A stretch of DNA of 64,000 bases from Amborella trichopoda (taxonomy: Eukaryota > Streptophyta > Magnoliopsida > Amborellales > Amborellaceae), in assembly GCF_000471905.2 (NCBI RefSeq), contig NW_006499973.1:1625875-1689874 (forward strand), written 5' to 3'. How positions within the stretch are numbered: position 1 is the stretch's first letter; the number at the start of each line of letters is the position of its first letter. Below, in pieces: positions 21,524-32,149 of the stretch. The notes beneath the pieces were generated by a model. That model ran no database searches. It was not told where the DNA came from and saw nothing but the letters and a program-made list of their open reading frames with translations. The position numbers and the translations under genes were made by a program.

Positions 21524-22186
21524 GTGAAAGAAAGACTTAGAAAGAAACATAATGGAGTTATAATTTATTCTGCATATACACTAGGCGAATTATCAGCAGA
21601 AATATGTGCTGAAGGATTAGCATTATGCACAGATCTAAAACTCAAACGCCAACTCGACAAACAACAAATTACTAAACGGAAGGAGCTTGGTGATTTTTGT
21701 GAGCAATTCGGTTATCATCTAGATAGAAAAAATAAACTAGAAAAATTATATAAGAAAAAGAAAAAATATCATAAAGAAAAATTCAAGACAGATAAATCTC
21801 ACAAAAAATATAAAAAGTCTAAAAAACAAAAGTTTATAAAGAAATTCACTCCTCATACTAAAAATAAAAAGAAAGTACCTGTATGCTACAAGTGTGGAAA
21901 ACTTGGACATTATAAACACCAATGTAAATTAAAAAAGAAAATAGATGCTTTACAATTAGATGAGATATTAAAAACTAAAATATATACCATTATCGATTAT
22001 GATAGTACATCCTGTTCGAGTACAAATTCCAATGAATCTTTGATAGGAAATATACAAGAAGATGATTTTGAATGGACAGATTCTTCAGATTCCTCTTCAG
22101 ATTCCTCTGAACGATCTTCTTATCTTATGCAAGAATCAAATTGTGCTTGTCCCATCCAAACGCATAGTCTTCATACCTTAACATAA
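21524..22186 (+). pseudogene. Endogenous caulimovirid coat C-terminus with CCHC zinc knuckle
   Basis: A 220-codon frame continues the capsid. It has a strongly basic stretch of lysines (around residues 75-115), then a CX2CX4HX4C knuckle (VCYKCGKLGHYKHQCKL), then an acidic serine-rich tail ending at 22,186. The knuckle binds nucleic acid in this family. Only this forward copy preserves the region, because the inverted copy breaks before it. Confidence 0.88.
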
Positions 22187-22564
22187 GAAGATAATTTGAT
22201 TTTAGATCTTATGGAAAAAATTACAGATCCAAAGGAAAAAAGATCTGTTATTACGAAATTTATTAATCTAACAAAAACCAAATAAAAAACACCTCCTATA
22301 GTTAAAACACCAGATGAATATAATTTTGCAGCTATTATGAAAAAAGTTAGTGAACAACATCTCACTAACAAAAAAGAACCTTCTATTTCTGAGTTAAAAC
22401 AAGAAATAAATGAAGTAAAGAAAGAAGTACACCATTTAAAAAATAGAATAAAAATCTAGGAATTACAAAATTTATCCAATCATAATTCCGATACAGATGA
22501 AGTAGAATTCAACCATCTAGTTACAACATATAGTCCCGATAAACCAATAGAGACTCTAGTAAAT
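22187..22564 (+). pseudogene. Endogenous caulimovirid linker before the protease, with stops
   Basis: Viral-like, lysine-rich coding sequence interrupted by TAA or TAG near 22,284 and 22,457. It joins the coat and protease parts in the usual order. No domain is recognised within it. Confidence 0.65.
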
Positions 22565-23404
22565 ATGCCAGAAACTTCAAAAACTAAACCACTTCTGACA
22601 AATGATTGTCCTCCGTCTGTTAACCTTCTGGATAAAATCATTATACAAAAACGGCTTGTATTAGTAACTATTATAGTAGCAGAAGACTATAAATTTCAAA
22701 CATCAGCTTTAATAGACTCAGGAGCTGATTTAAACTGTATAAATGAAGGACTGGTACTAACTAAGTATTTTGATAAAACAACTCAAATATTAAATACTGC
22801 AGATGGTAGTAGGCTTTTTATCAATTATAAACTATCGTATGCTTCTGTTTGTAATAACCAACAGTGCATCAAAACACCTTTTATTATGGTAAAAGGACTT
22901 AGCCAGACAGTAATTTTAGGAGTCCCATTTCTTACATTATTATATCCTATATCCATAGACCATACAGGAATAACATCTACTTACCAAAATGTCCAGATAC
23001 ATTTTGAATTTATTAATAAACCAAAACTTAAGGAAATAAAAAATATGAAAAGCCAACTGAAAAACAAAGAAAAGTTTCTCTGCACTTTAAAACAAGAAAT
23101 TAAATATAAGAATGTAGAAGAAAAATTACAAAATCCATTGATTATACAAAAAATTCAAGAACTCCAACACCAGATAGAAACTTCTATTTGTAGCGAACAT
23201 CCTAATGCTTTTTGGGAAAGGAAAAAGCATAGTATAACCCTTCCATATGAACCAGGATTTGATGAAAGACAAATTCCTACAAAAGCAAGACCAATTCAAA
23301 TAGATACTATTTTACTAGAATGTGTAGAAAAGAAATTGCTGAACTCCAAAATAAAAATCTTATTAGACCAAGCCTATCACCATGGAGTTGTGCAGCTTTT
23401 TATG
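22565..23404 (+). pseudogene. Endogenous caulimovirid protease and start of reverse transcriptase
   Basis: An aspartic protease domain carries ALIDSGADLN (catalytic D-S-G kept) and, further on, VILGVPFLTLLYP. It would cleave the polyprotein. After an acidic-basic linker comes the beginning of the reverse transcriptase with IPTKARPIQ. A frameshift precedes the last 50 bases. The RT core (YxDD box) and RNase H are absent from the whole window. At about 23,404 the sequence switches abruptly to the inverted coat region. Confidence 0.88.
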
Positions 23405-24720
23405 TCAATAAGAATTACATCTTTATACCACTTACAATGGGATAATGTAGGACATCTTAGGTTTGACAGCAAATCTTCTGATCTTGCTGCTAATAAAGCT
23501 ATACTACTTACAAAGTGTAAGGTGATAGTATAAATTAAAGTATTTACAACATCACTTTCTTTATAGATTATTTATTGATTATGTTCATTTCTGGCCATCC
23601 ATTGCCTAGTGTTGGTTAGGATTTTCTTTTTTGTTTCATCATCAACATAAAAATCCCACCAGCCTCTTAGCTATCCTGTAAATCCGTTAACTATCGCTTT
23701 GGCAACTTCTTGATCAGGGTTGCCAGCCATCTTATTGGCGGATGCAAACATAGTCATATGTCTCTTTACATCTAATATTTTTAAATCAGATAAACCATCA
23801 ATAGACCAATTTACAATAGATCTACCTGAAGAGGATACTGCATGTTGTATAACATCTTCTTCTAATTGGACATCAACAGGTGTAGGTCTTTTATAATATG
23901 GTAAAGCGGTAATCGGTTTCCATGATTTATCATAGGCTATTCTATTGAGGTTATTGGTTGAGGTATCCATAAAGGCTAGTTCTCTATTTTGCAAATTATC
24001 TACTATGGTTGGTTCTTCCTCTTGAAGCATTAAATTTTCATATTCAGGAGGTTCATGGAGCATTAAGGTTTCATGCTCAGGAATCTTCTGTTTTCCTTTA
24101 TCGGATGATTCTGGGATACTTGGTATAGGTACTGGAAGATTTATTGTTGGGGAGGATATTCCTTTGATATCTAATTGGGCTAATTTGGAATTAACTGATC
24201 CATTAATATTTTGTTATCTTCTCCAATATGAAATTTAGTTTTATTTAGTTCCGGAGGAGGTTTGAATAAAACAGCTTTAGAAACAGGAGGGACTATTATT
24301 TTAGGTTGAGGAGTAATTAACCTTTCTATGTGTTCTGCCTGTTTTCCTAAGGACTGCATATATAGGTTTGTATAATTATTTTGTTCCACTATATGAAGTA
24401 TTAATTCATGTTTTTTAGTCATTTCCTTGGGTACAACTTTACAAGGTGTTGCAATAATCTCGTATAAGGATTGTGGTGGTTCACCTTTTGGTGGTGGAGT
24501 TTTTACTCCTTTGAGGACTATATTTTTCTCAGGAGGGTAAATACCTACAGTACTTGTACCATCTGTACTTATATAAGTTTTCTCTTCTATTGTTTGAATG
24601 TCAAATTGAGGAATTTGGATATTATATTGGGTAAAGATTTCTTGTAACCATATGAAAAATCCCTTTGTTAGTTTTTCTTTTTTTAGAAATTTATTGTATT
24701 TTTTATGAAATAATTCTACT
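23405..24720 (-). pseudogene. Endogenous caulimovirid coat region, inverted copy
   Basis: Reverse-complement copy of about 20,100-21,432. Open pieces at 23,671-24,063 and 24,180-24,422 (minus strand) correspond to the coat domain and its leader, at about 90% residue identity to the forward copy by eye. The GWWD part at 23,650-23,670 is cut by a stop. Stops and frameshifts differ from those in the forward copy, so the two arms decayed at least partly independently. Confidence 0.85.
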
Positions 24721-25513
24721 AATCGGGGTTGAAACGCTTTGAAATACCATTCTCTAATACCTTGGTTTTATGAAGCCAAATAATCATTTTTATATATTCG
24801 ATATTTATTTTTTTTCTTTTTGGTTTTACTAGGTATTCATCTATCTCCATGTTTTCTTCGACTTGCAGGGTTAATATTTGAAAGCCAGCTATATCTGGTT
24901 CAGATGTATAAGTAGGTATGATTACATGATCTGCTGTTCTTTTTGTTCCTTGTAATTGTAAATCTGAAGATCCTGTAGGTGTTGATGAAGGAAGAATGAT
25001 TATTTTTGGAGTTGTATCGCAAGATTTCCTTGCTGGAACTATTGGTTTTCTAATTCTTTTCCTATTTAGTTCTGAGTCATCTTGTACTACTGGTTTATTA
25101 TGTTGAAATTTTATTTCTATATTACCGTTTTGATGTTCAACAATTTGATTACAAAGATGATTCATAGGTACTTCTTTTGGATGGTTGTCATTTTGAATTG
25201 ACCATGACTGGGGTAAAATAATATCTGACCAAGAAATAGTTCTTGGAATAATGGTATTCGATTTTTCTATATTAGTTTGAAATAATACAGTTTGTTCTTT
25301 CTTATCTATTTGCATAATATTAGGACAAAGAGTATTCATGACTTTGCAATAGATACGATATACTATGGCTAAGTTTTGAGATCCAAGAGTCATATGGAAT
25401 CCACTGGTTTTAAGGTTTATTGTTAATATATCTAGGATATTCGGATCTGTTAATGAGAGAAAAATTTGGAAAACAGTTAAAGTAAATGGGTCCACTGCAA
25501 AGGCTGGATTCAA
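24721..25513 (-). pseudogene. Endogenous caulimovirid movement-protein region, inverted copy
   Basis: A 264-codon minus-strand frame (24,719-25,513) matches the movement-protein part at 19,340-20,110. It lacks the TGA that interrupts the forward copy. It retains SLTDPNILDILTINL and the basic KPKRKK patch. The frame shifts near 25,510, separating it from the N-terminal part at 25,670-25,969. Confidence 0.87.
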
Positions 25514-25969
25514 CCATGTCTAGGAGTGAGTCCGAAAACTTATTGTGCCTCGTATCTCTTAGGCATACGCGCACTGAAGTGTTTACACCTAAACTGGTTA
25601 AAGGTTTTATTGCTATTTGGATTAATCCAATATGTAAATATTTATAATTATTCTCTTTATGTTTTCTTATTATTTTTCGAGATAACAGTTTTGGAAGTCT
25701 TCCTGATGTTGTGTTATTGCTAAACCTTTTTCCACTGTCTTAATTGCATATCCTAGTTTTAAATTAAATGTTCCCCTTTGATAAATATTTGAGATAGGTA
25801 CTTTGGGAATATTCCAATTTTGTATATGTTTTTCAACATCATTTATTACTATTTCCTCCTTGTTTTTTACTCTTAGAGTTTGATCAGTTTGGGTTACTGT
25901 TTTACCTTTTAGATTTCTAATTAAATTTGCCTTCTGTAGATTGCGGATAATGACAATCTGGACGATCAA
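25514..25969 (-). pseudogene. Endogenous caulimovirid polyprotein N-terminus, inverted copy
   Basis: A minus-strand frame at 25,670-25,969 matches the region after the start codon in the third copy (27,054 onward), including NLIRNLKGKTVTQTD. It ends at a frameshift near 25,680. It joins the leader at about 25,970 without a break, so this arm keeps the native leader-to-coding junction. Confidence 0.83.
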
Positions 25970-26150
25970 GGGTCCATCGTTTTTCCTTAAGCGGCTCTTC
26001 TGGCCTTGGCGGGTACTTTGCTTAGACTTCTTTCGTTTCTTGCCTTAATTCTCGGACCAACTTTCTTAGATGGAAATTTAGTTAGGTTTCTAAGATATTA
26101 CAGTAACTTTTACTGTTTCATATATTGTAAGGCTTTCACTGTTGGCTCTG
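25970..26150 (-). repeat. Pararetrovirus leader, inverted copy, ending at the primer-binding site
   Basis: Reverse complement of the leader at 26,837-27,053. The match stops at 26,150, within the complement of CAGAGCCAA, which is the middle of the tRNA-Met primer-binding site. The next base begins a forward protease fragment, so the rearrangement junction lies inside the primer-binding site. Confidence 0.8.
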
Positions 26151-26536
26151 TAAAAGGACTTAGCCAGACAGTAATCTTAGGGGTCCCATTTCTTACATTA
26201 TTATATCCTCTATCTATAGACTATACAGGAATAACATCTACTTACCAAAATGTCCCGATACATTTTGAATTTATTAATAAATCAAAACTTAAGGAAATCA
26301 ACAATATGAAAAGCCAACTAAAAAACAAAGAAAAGTTTCTCTGCACATTAAAACAAGAAATTAAATATAAGCATGTAGAAGAACAATTACAAAATCCATT
26401 GATTATACAAAAAATTCAAGAACTCCAACACCAGAGAGAAACTTTTATTTGTAGCGAACATCCTAATGATTTTTGGGAAAGAAAAAGACATAGTATAACC
26501 CTTCCATATGAACCAGGATTGGATGAAAGACAAATG
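26151..26536 (+). pseudogene. Endogenous caulimovirid protease fragment, second forward copy
   Basis: Matches 22,892-23,276 of the first forward copy, starting after the catalytic D-S-G and including VILGVPFLTLLYP. It therefore lacks the catalytic aspartate. It ends at GAAAGACAAAT, after which non-coding sequence begins. Confidence 0.85.
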
Positions 26537-26830
26537 TATCTGTAAGCTGTAAGTGTTTGTTCATGTTTTTTCTGTACGATTTGCTAAAGACTGTAAACTG
26601 TAAGTGTTTGAAGATATGCTACAGTTAGTTTGTTGTTATACAGATGGTTTGTAATCTTTATGTAATCTAATGCAGTTTAAACTTGTGTTCAATATTAAAA
26701 TAAGAAATTACACACACACATCGTGGTTTGTAATTGATATTTCTGTTATTCTTTTTATAATAATAATCTTATTCTGCCTAAATTATGTTCGTATCTCACA
26801 TATAAAATCACTGTAGGTCTTGGTCCGTTT
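26537..26830 (+). promoter_or_regulatory. Probable pararetrovirus terminal intergenic and promoter region
   Basis: AT-rich non-coding sequence directly upstream of a primer-binding site, the place where caulimovirids carry promoter and polyadenylation signals. It contains a CA run, an ATATAAAATC string near 26,800 that could act as a TATA box, and two short CTGTAAGTGTTTG repeats near 26,546 and 26,598. The role is inferred from position. Confidence 0.5.
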
Positions 26831-26848
26831 TGGTATCCGAGCCAACAA
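26831..26848 (+). promoter_or_regulatory. tRNA-Met primer-binding site of the pararetrovirus
   Basis: TGGTATCCGAGCCA matches the standard caulimovirid minus-strand primer site (complement of the initiator tRNA-Met 3' end) at 13 of 14 positions, with one substitution. It is followed by the leader and start codon found in the other copies. It marks the conventional genome origin of the virus. Confidence 0.8.
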
Positions 26849-27053
26849 TGAAAACCTCACAATATATGAAACAGTAAAAGTTACTGTAATATTTTAGAAA
26901 CCTAACTAAATTTCCATCTAAGAAAGTTGGTGCGAGAGTTAAGGCAAGAGACGAAAGAAGTCCAGGCAAAGTACCCGCCAAGGCCAGGAGAGCCGCTTAG
27001 GGGAAAACGTTGGACCCTTGATCGTCTAGATTGTCATTATCCGCAACCTACAG
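26849..27053 (+). other. Pararetrovirus 5' leader, third copy
   Basis: Untranslated leader between the primer-binding site and ATG 27,054. Its reverse complement occurs at 25,970-26,141 and 18,812-18,962, so the leader appears three times in this cluster. Confidence 0.75.
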
Positions 27054-27403
27054 ATGGCAAATTTAATTAGGAATCTAAAAGGTAAAACAGTAACCCAAAC
27101 TGATCAAACTCTAAGAGTGAAAAACAAGGAGGAAATAGTAATAAATGATGTTGAAAAACATATACAAAATTGGAATATTCCAAAGTACCTATCTCAGATA
27201 TTTATCAAAGGGGAACATTCAATTTAAAACTAGGATATGCAATTGAAACAGTGGAAGAAAGTTTATCAGTAACACAACATCAGAAAGACTTCCAACTGTT
27301 ATCTCGAAAAATAATAAGAAAACATAAAGAGAATAATTATAAATATTTACATATTGGATTAATCCAAATAGCAATAAAACCTTTAACCAGGTTAGGTTTA
27401 AAC
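27054..27403 (+). pseudogene. Endogenous caulimovirid polyprotein N-terminus, third copy
   Basis: Starts at ATG 27,054 (ATGGCAAATTTA) and follows the same residues as the inverted copy. A one-base loss near 27,180 shifts the frame, and the second part reads on from 27,170. The sequence then enters the assembly gap at 27,404 in the middle of the movement-protein lead-in, so its extent is unknown. Confidence 0.83.
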
Positions 27404-27543
27404 NNNNNNNNNNNNNNNNNNNNNNNNNNNNNNNNNNNNNNNNNNNNNNNNNNNNNNNNNNNNNNNNNNNNNNNNNNNNNNNNNNNNNNNNNNNNNNNNN
27501 NNNNNNNNNNNNNNNNNNNNNNNNNNNNNNNNNNNNNNNNNNN
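27404..27543. other. Assembly gap (140 N)
   Basis: A run of N bases. Left of it is viral coding sequence; right of it is a non-viral foldback element. The true distance and content are unknown. A collapsed viral repeat is a plausible cause. Confidence 0.99.
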
Positions 27544-27985
27544 CTAGCGCATATGAATATATGAGCCCAATGGCCCATATTGGATCTGGGACGATCTGAC
27601 GGTCACAGATGTCTGTCAGTGTTTGAATTTTAAATTTTTTTCTACAAATAAAAAATAACTCGAAATTTTAGACGTGTATTCATCAAAAATAGGTAAATCT
27701 TCGAAAAATATCAAAAACTTATTTTACAAGAAATAAATGGATTAAAATACCCTCAAAACTTTTTGGGGGTATTTTGATCATTTTATTTTTTACGAATAAT
27801 TTTTTTTTATATTTTTATTAGGTGCGCCTTGATACGAAGAACACACACCTAAAATTTCAAGTAATTTAGATTTATAGAAAAAAATTAAAACTCAAACACT
27901 GACGAACATTTGTGACTGTCAGCTCGTCCTAGATTCAATCTGGGTTGTTGGGCTCATATGTTCATATGAGCTAGTGGGCTAACCC
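27544..27985. mobile_element. Foldback (MITE-like) element 1
   Basis: The whole 440 bp is an imperfect palindrome. The left end CATATGAATATATGAGCCCA and the right end TGGGCTCATATGTTCATATG are inverse. The centre at about 27,760 reads ATACCCTCAAAAC...TTGGGGGTATTTTGA. There is no coding content. The left tip may lie in the gap. The sequence would form one long hairpin. Confidence 0.75.
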
Positions 27986-28049
27986 AGATTTCTCCTATAT
28001 ATATAGGAAAAGCCTTCCCAATGTCTATAGGTAAAAATGAACAGTGATT

Positions 28050-28372
28050 TCGTCTATCCTCATCACCGTCCAAAGTTCATCGCACGGTCACGATTGTCCG
28101 GTATTATTTTATTTTTATTTTATTTTTCTACAAATCAGAATGACCAGAAATTTGGAGAGTGTGTACATCTTAGTGTGACACACCTAATAAAAATATAAAA
28201 AAAATAATTTGTAAAAACAATATTGACCAAAATATCCCCAAAACATTTAGGGGGTATTTTAGTCAATTATTTTCATGTAAAATATTTTTTTGATAGTTTT
28301 CATAGATTCGTCTATTGAATACATGCTTCAAATTTCAGGTCAATCTAAAATTTAAAATAAAACAGGCGTGCA
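28050..28372. mobile_element. Foldback (MITE-like) element 2, related to element 1
   Basis: A second degenerate palindrome centred near 28,240, with AATATCCCCAAAACATTTAGGGGGTATTTT. It shares its core with element 1, and arms with TTTTTCTACAAAT-type strings are similar. The elements look like members of one family lying 500 bp apart. Between them (27,986-28,049) is a TCCTATATATATAGGA palindrome. Confidence 0.65.
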
Positions 28373-28722
28373 CACACACACAATCAAATTTATATACATG
28401 CATAAAAAAATACATGCATTAGTTAGAAGCAGTCAAGAAGAAGAAGTTATGCTATGCATTCTAGAAAAGCAAATGCATAAGAGGCTGTCAGTGTTCTTCA
28501 AGAAAATATGGAATGACATGGGGCATATTAACTTAGCTTGTCACTGAGTACCTACAATTGAATCAATCCCAATTGGATGCCCTTTCATATTAAAAACCAC
28601 ATTCACAAATTCAGACTTTCATTGAATATCTACAAGTGAATCAATCTGAATTGGAGGCCCTTTCATCACAACAACCATATTTATAATTTCAGACTTAAAA
28701 AGTAGGGTAAAAGAAAATAAGA
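28373..28722 (+). repeat. Direct repeat with nested units, copy 1
   Basis: About 350 bp repeated at 29,000-29,352 with an offset of 629 bp. Inside each copy, a block of about 80 bp with TGAATCAATCTGAATTGGA and GCCCTTTCAT occurs twice, so the repeat is nested. No coding content was seen. Confidence 0.75.
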
Positions 28723-28999
28723 ACGAAGAAAGAAAAGAAACTAATCTTATAACTGGTCATCCTGAATTGTACTAATGAGAGCAAAAGATACAATTGTCCA
28801 TGGTCAAGAGTATGTGCACTCCAAATCATTCAAAAATGTAGGAAAAAGTATGTGAATATGTTGTTTATTACATGTCCAATATGACACAGAAGTATCTAAC
28901 AACGCAGGTCATCTATGCATTTATTCGACATCAGTTAATTCCACTTCCTTCAAGATGCAGTAAATTAAGTAATCACTATTAGAATGAAATTATAAAACA

Positions 29000-29352
29000 A
29001 AACAGTGCACACACACACTCGATTAAATTTATACACATGCAGAAAAAAATGCATGCATCAGTCAAGAAGTAGAAGTTACGCTATGCATTCCAAAAAAGCA
29101 AAGGCATGAGAGCTTGTTAATGTCCTTCAAGAAAATATGGAATGACAGGGGGCATATTAATTTAACCTGTCATTTAGTACCTATAATTGAATTAATTCTA
29201 ATTGGAGGCCCTTTCATTATAACAACGACATTCACGAATTCAGATTTTCATTGAGTACCTACTAGTGAATCAATCTGAATTGGAGGCCCTTTCATCACAA
29301 CAACCACATTCATAATTTCAGACTTAAAAAGTGGGGTAAAAGAAAATAAGAA
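29000..29352 (+). repeat. Direct repeat with nested units, copy 2
   Basis: Counterpart of 28,373-28,722 with the same internal duplicate blocks. Spacer 28,723-28,999 is unique AT-rich sequence. The CA-rich start of each copy (CACACACAC) suggests the duplication began in a microsatellite. Confidence 0.75.
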
Positions 29353-30079
29353 TACAGGAAGTAGGTGTACCTAGTGTCGTCTTTCGGTTTTGGTATTGAG
29401 AGAGAGAACCCAAATCTACAAAAGTGAATTTTTTATGTTCAGTATTTTCTATCTCACACAGTGTGGTTTCTGCATGTATGACAATGTCAAATTCATTTGC
29501 AATTAATACGAACTGTGGAACAGTGATCTGGAGCCTTGCATTGGAGATTTTGTAGATGAGTCATTCTGTAAGTGCTGAAATAAATAGTTGAAAGTCTTGA
29601 TAAAAGACGGAAGCAACAATGTCTTGTCCCTGTAAAAATATAAATCGATTAAACAACTAATGCTATAAGTGTTGACGAAATTAATAGAAATAAGTAATTT
29701 ATGTACCTCTGTGTCGAGGAATATTAGCGATGAACTGTTTTTGAGGGTCATTTATGTATGACCATATTGGTGAGACATGCTATAATCTGCATATGAGAGA
29801 CATAGTTATGTGGTCTCGGAGCAATTCATTGAATCTGGATAGGTATCTTTGTGTTTGTGTTGAAGGTGTAGTCATTTGCTATGATACAATGGTAAAGATA
29901 AATTTCATGTAATATAGTATAACAAAAGTGAATGATATTGAAAATATTGTATAATCAATAAAGAGTAAATGCAAATGTTAGTTTTTTTTTTTGGTTTCAT
30001 ATATGCCAAACTGACCAGAAAAAGATTAAATAAAGCAAGTCGGAATATTTTTTTAAGATAATATTTCAGTGTTTATGAT
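29353..30079. other. AT-rich stretch beside the Helitron remnant
   Basis: No confident gene. A minus-strand frame at 29,503-29,751 might be a worn piece of an accessory protein of the Helitron, but no motif supports it. A T-run lies at about 29,980. Confidence 0.4.
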
Positions 30080-30565
30080 GTTCATGGCATCATAATCTTT
30101 ATTATGTTGTATTTTTTTGGCTCAATATTTTGTTTGTATTTCTAGTAGAAGTTCCTGTTGACAAAGCAACATAGAATTGTCCATGCGTAAAAACATATTC
30201 TGATAAATATATAGCAAACTTATGGATGGTTTGTCGTTGTGATTTATTAATAGTCATTGAAAAAGCTAGTCGTATAGGAAATTATTTTCTTTTAAATTGG
30301 ATGGGTAATTTGCAATGGGATTCTTGGGAGAAAGACTATTTGTCTAGAATTATTTCATGTGATTATTTGTGCTTCAACTGTGTTTTTGTGAATGTTTTGC
30401 AAATAACTTTAGTTCCATTTACATAATCCTTGTTTGGGATCTAGATTACGTTATAGTTCACTTGGGTTTTTTTTAGATTTAATATGTGCGGAGGTAGTGC
30501 AGCTGTTTTTATACTGTTAAGGTATTCTTCGGGATATAAATTGTATTTATAATAAGTACTTGAGT
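30080..30565 (-). pseudogene. Helitron Rep-helicase, C-terminal helicase remnant
   Basis: Read on the minus strand, frames in order give YPEEYLNSIKTAALPPHILNL, LDPKQGLCNGTKVICK, then [15 protein letters not shown] and [18 protein letters not shown] followed by YVALSTGTS. These are the last motifs of the Pif1-like helicase domain of Helitron transposases, which unwinds DNA during rolling-circle transposition. At least two stops and a frame change interrupt them. The Rep domain, the rest of the helicase and Helitron termini were not found. Confidence 0.85.
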
Positions 30566-32149
30566 CGAAACTATAGCATATTTAAAGTTGGCTTCCCTAT
30601 TATCTTAACCGTGGAACTCAACCAAGAAGATTTTGAAAGGGGTTTTGAGGTAAGAGGAAGATTTTAAGAAAATAGATGTAAAACGAAAAAAAAGGGTGAA
30701 AACCATAAATTAGCAATTAAATTTGGCAGATGCAAGTAAACATGAGTAAATAATATAACTATTACCTGCAAGAAGAATAATAAATTAAAAAGCATGGAGG
30801 CAAAGAAATGAGCCTAATCTAAGCATGCATAACATAAGATGAAAGAGAGAGGTATTACCGTGGGGATGCAGACATGGTTACGAAGAAGGAAGATGATAAG
30901 ATCCCCATCGATGAGATAGAGAGTTATGAGAATAAAATACTAATAAAGATAAAAATACAACATGAGGAGAAATAAAATAGAAGAAAGGAGAATGAAAGAT
31001 GGCGTATATTAATATGTAATGTACAACATAAGTAATAAGGATAAATATAAAAAAGAAACGAAGGAAAGAGCATGAGAAAGAGGGTTAAGATGAATGAAAT
31101 CATGAGAAACAAGGAATGATTCATTAAAACAGGAAAGAAGAAGATAGATAAATACAAATCTTTAAGAGGAAGTAGTGTAGATCAAGGAAAGCAAATATAA
31201 CAAGAAGAAAAGAGGAGAGGCTAAGCTATTGAACAAAATCTAAAGAAAAAGGAAAATAAGTATTAAGAGAGGATAGGAGATGAGAGGGGTGGATAAACCC
31301 AAACTATATGATTGGAAGGAGCTAAAGAAGACTAATATATATTGAACAAACTATAAGGGAAACAGATGAAATACATGTAAGAGAGATTTGAGAGTGAGAA
31401 GAATGGAGAACATGAGATTCAAACCATAAGGTAAAAAGAAAGAGAATAGATTAATTCTAAAGCCTCTAACTAAGACGGAAACACCAAACCAATAAGCATT
31501 AGGTTATAAGACATGAGAGATGAGAGAGATCTACATTATTACATGAATAAGAGAAGGGAAAGAAGAGTGCACGCAGCTAATCAAAGAAATAAGTGAAGTA
31601 AAGTAAGAAAATACTATTACCAAACAGAGAGAATATAGATTACGGTGAGGATAGAGAATCCATGCTACCAAGAAAAGGGAAACAAAGAAGAAGCATAAAT
31701 ATAATCTAACCAAGAGGAAAAAAGATCGCTAGTTGATGAGGAAGAATGTAAGGGAGAGTATGATCTACATCATTAAATGAAAGAAACAAAAGGAAGAGTA
31801 ATGAATACCCAATCAATAAAAATGAAGGCACATCCTTTTAAAGGGAAAAGATCTTATGAACAAAGAGTTAAAGAAGAGAAATGAGAGTAAATACAACTAA
31901 CCTAGTACAATAAATACTACATTAAATAAGATGATCATGAAAAGGGTAAAAAATGAGAGAAAATAAGGGGAAAACAAACAAATCTAGTTAAAAGAAATAA
32001 ATACGAAGTTCATGAAGAGATTAAAAGGGAAAATACATCAAGAAGTAAATGAGATGGTAAAAGAAATCATAAATGTAAATGATGTGTGAAAATAAATCTT
32101 AAGAAAAATAAATAAAAAGGAGAAGTGAGGATAAAACGACATATGAGCT
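30566..32149. other. Purine-rich strand-biased stretch
   Basis: From about 30,640 to 32,130 the + strand is dominated by A and G (runs such as GAGAAAGAGGG, AAGAAGAAA). No open frame has family similarity; minus-strand frames are only compositional. The bias extends for 1.5 kb without a clear repeat unit. It could be decayed microsatellite or the interior of a non-autonomous retroelement. Confidence 0.55.

Noticed and set aside
27170-27578. Open frames reaching across the N run
   Set aside because: Frames through N bases have no meaning.
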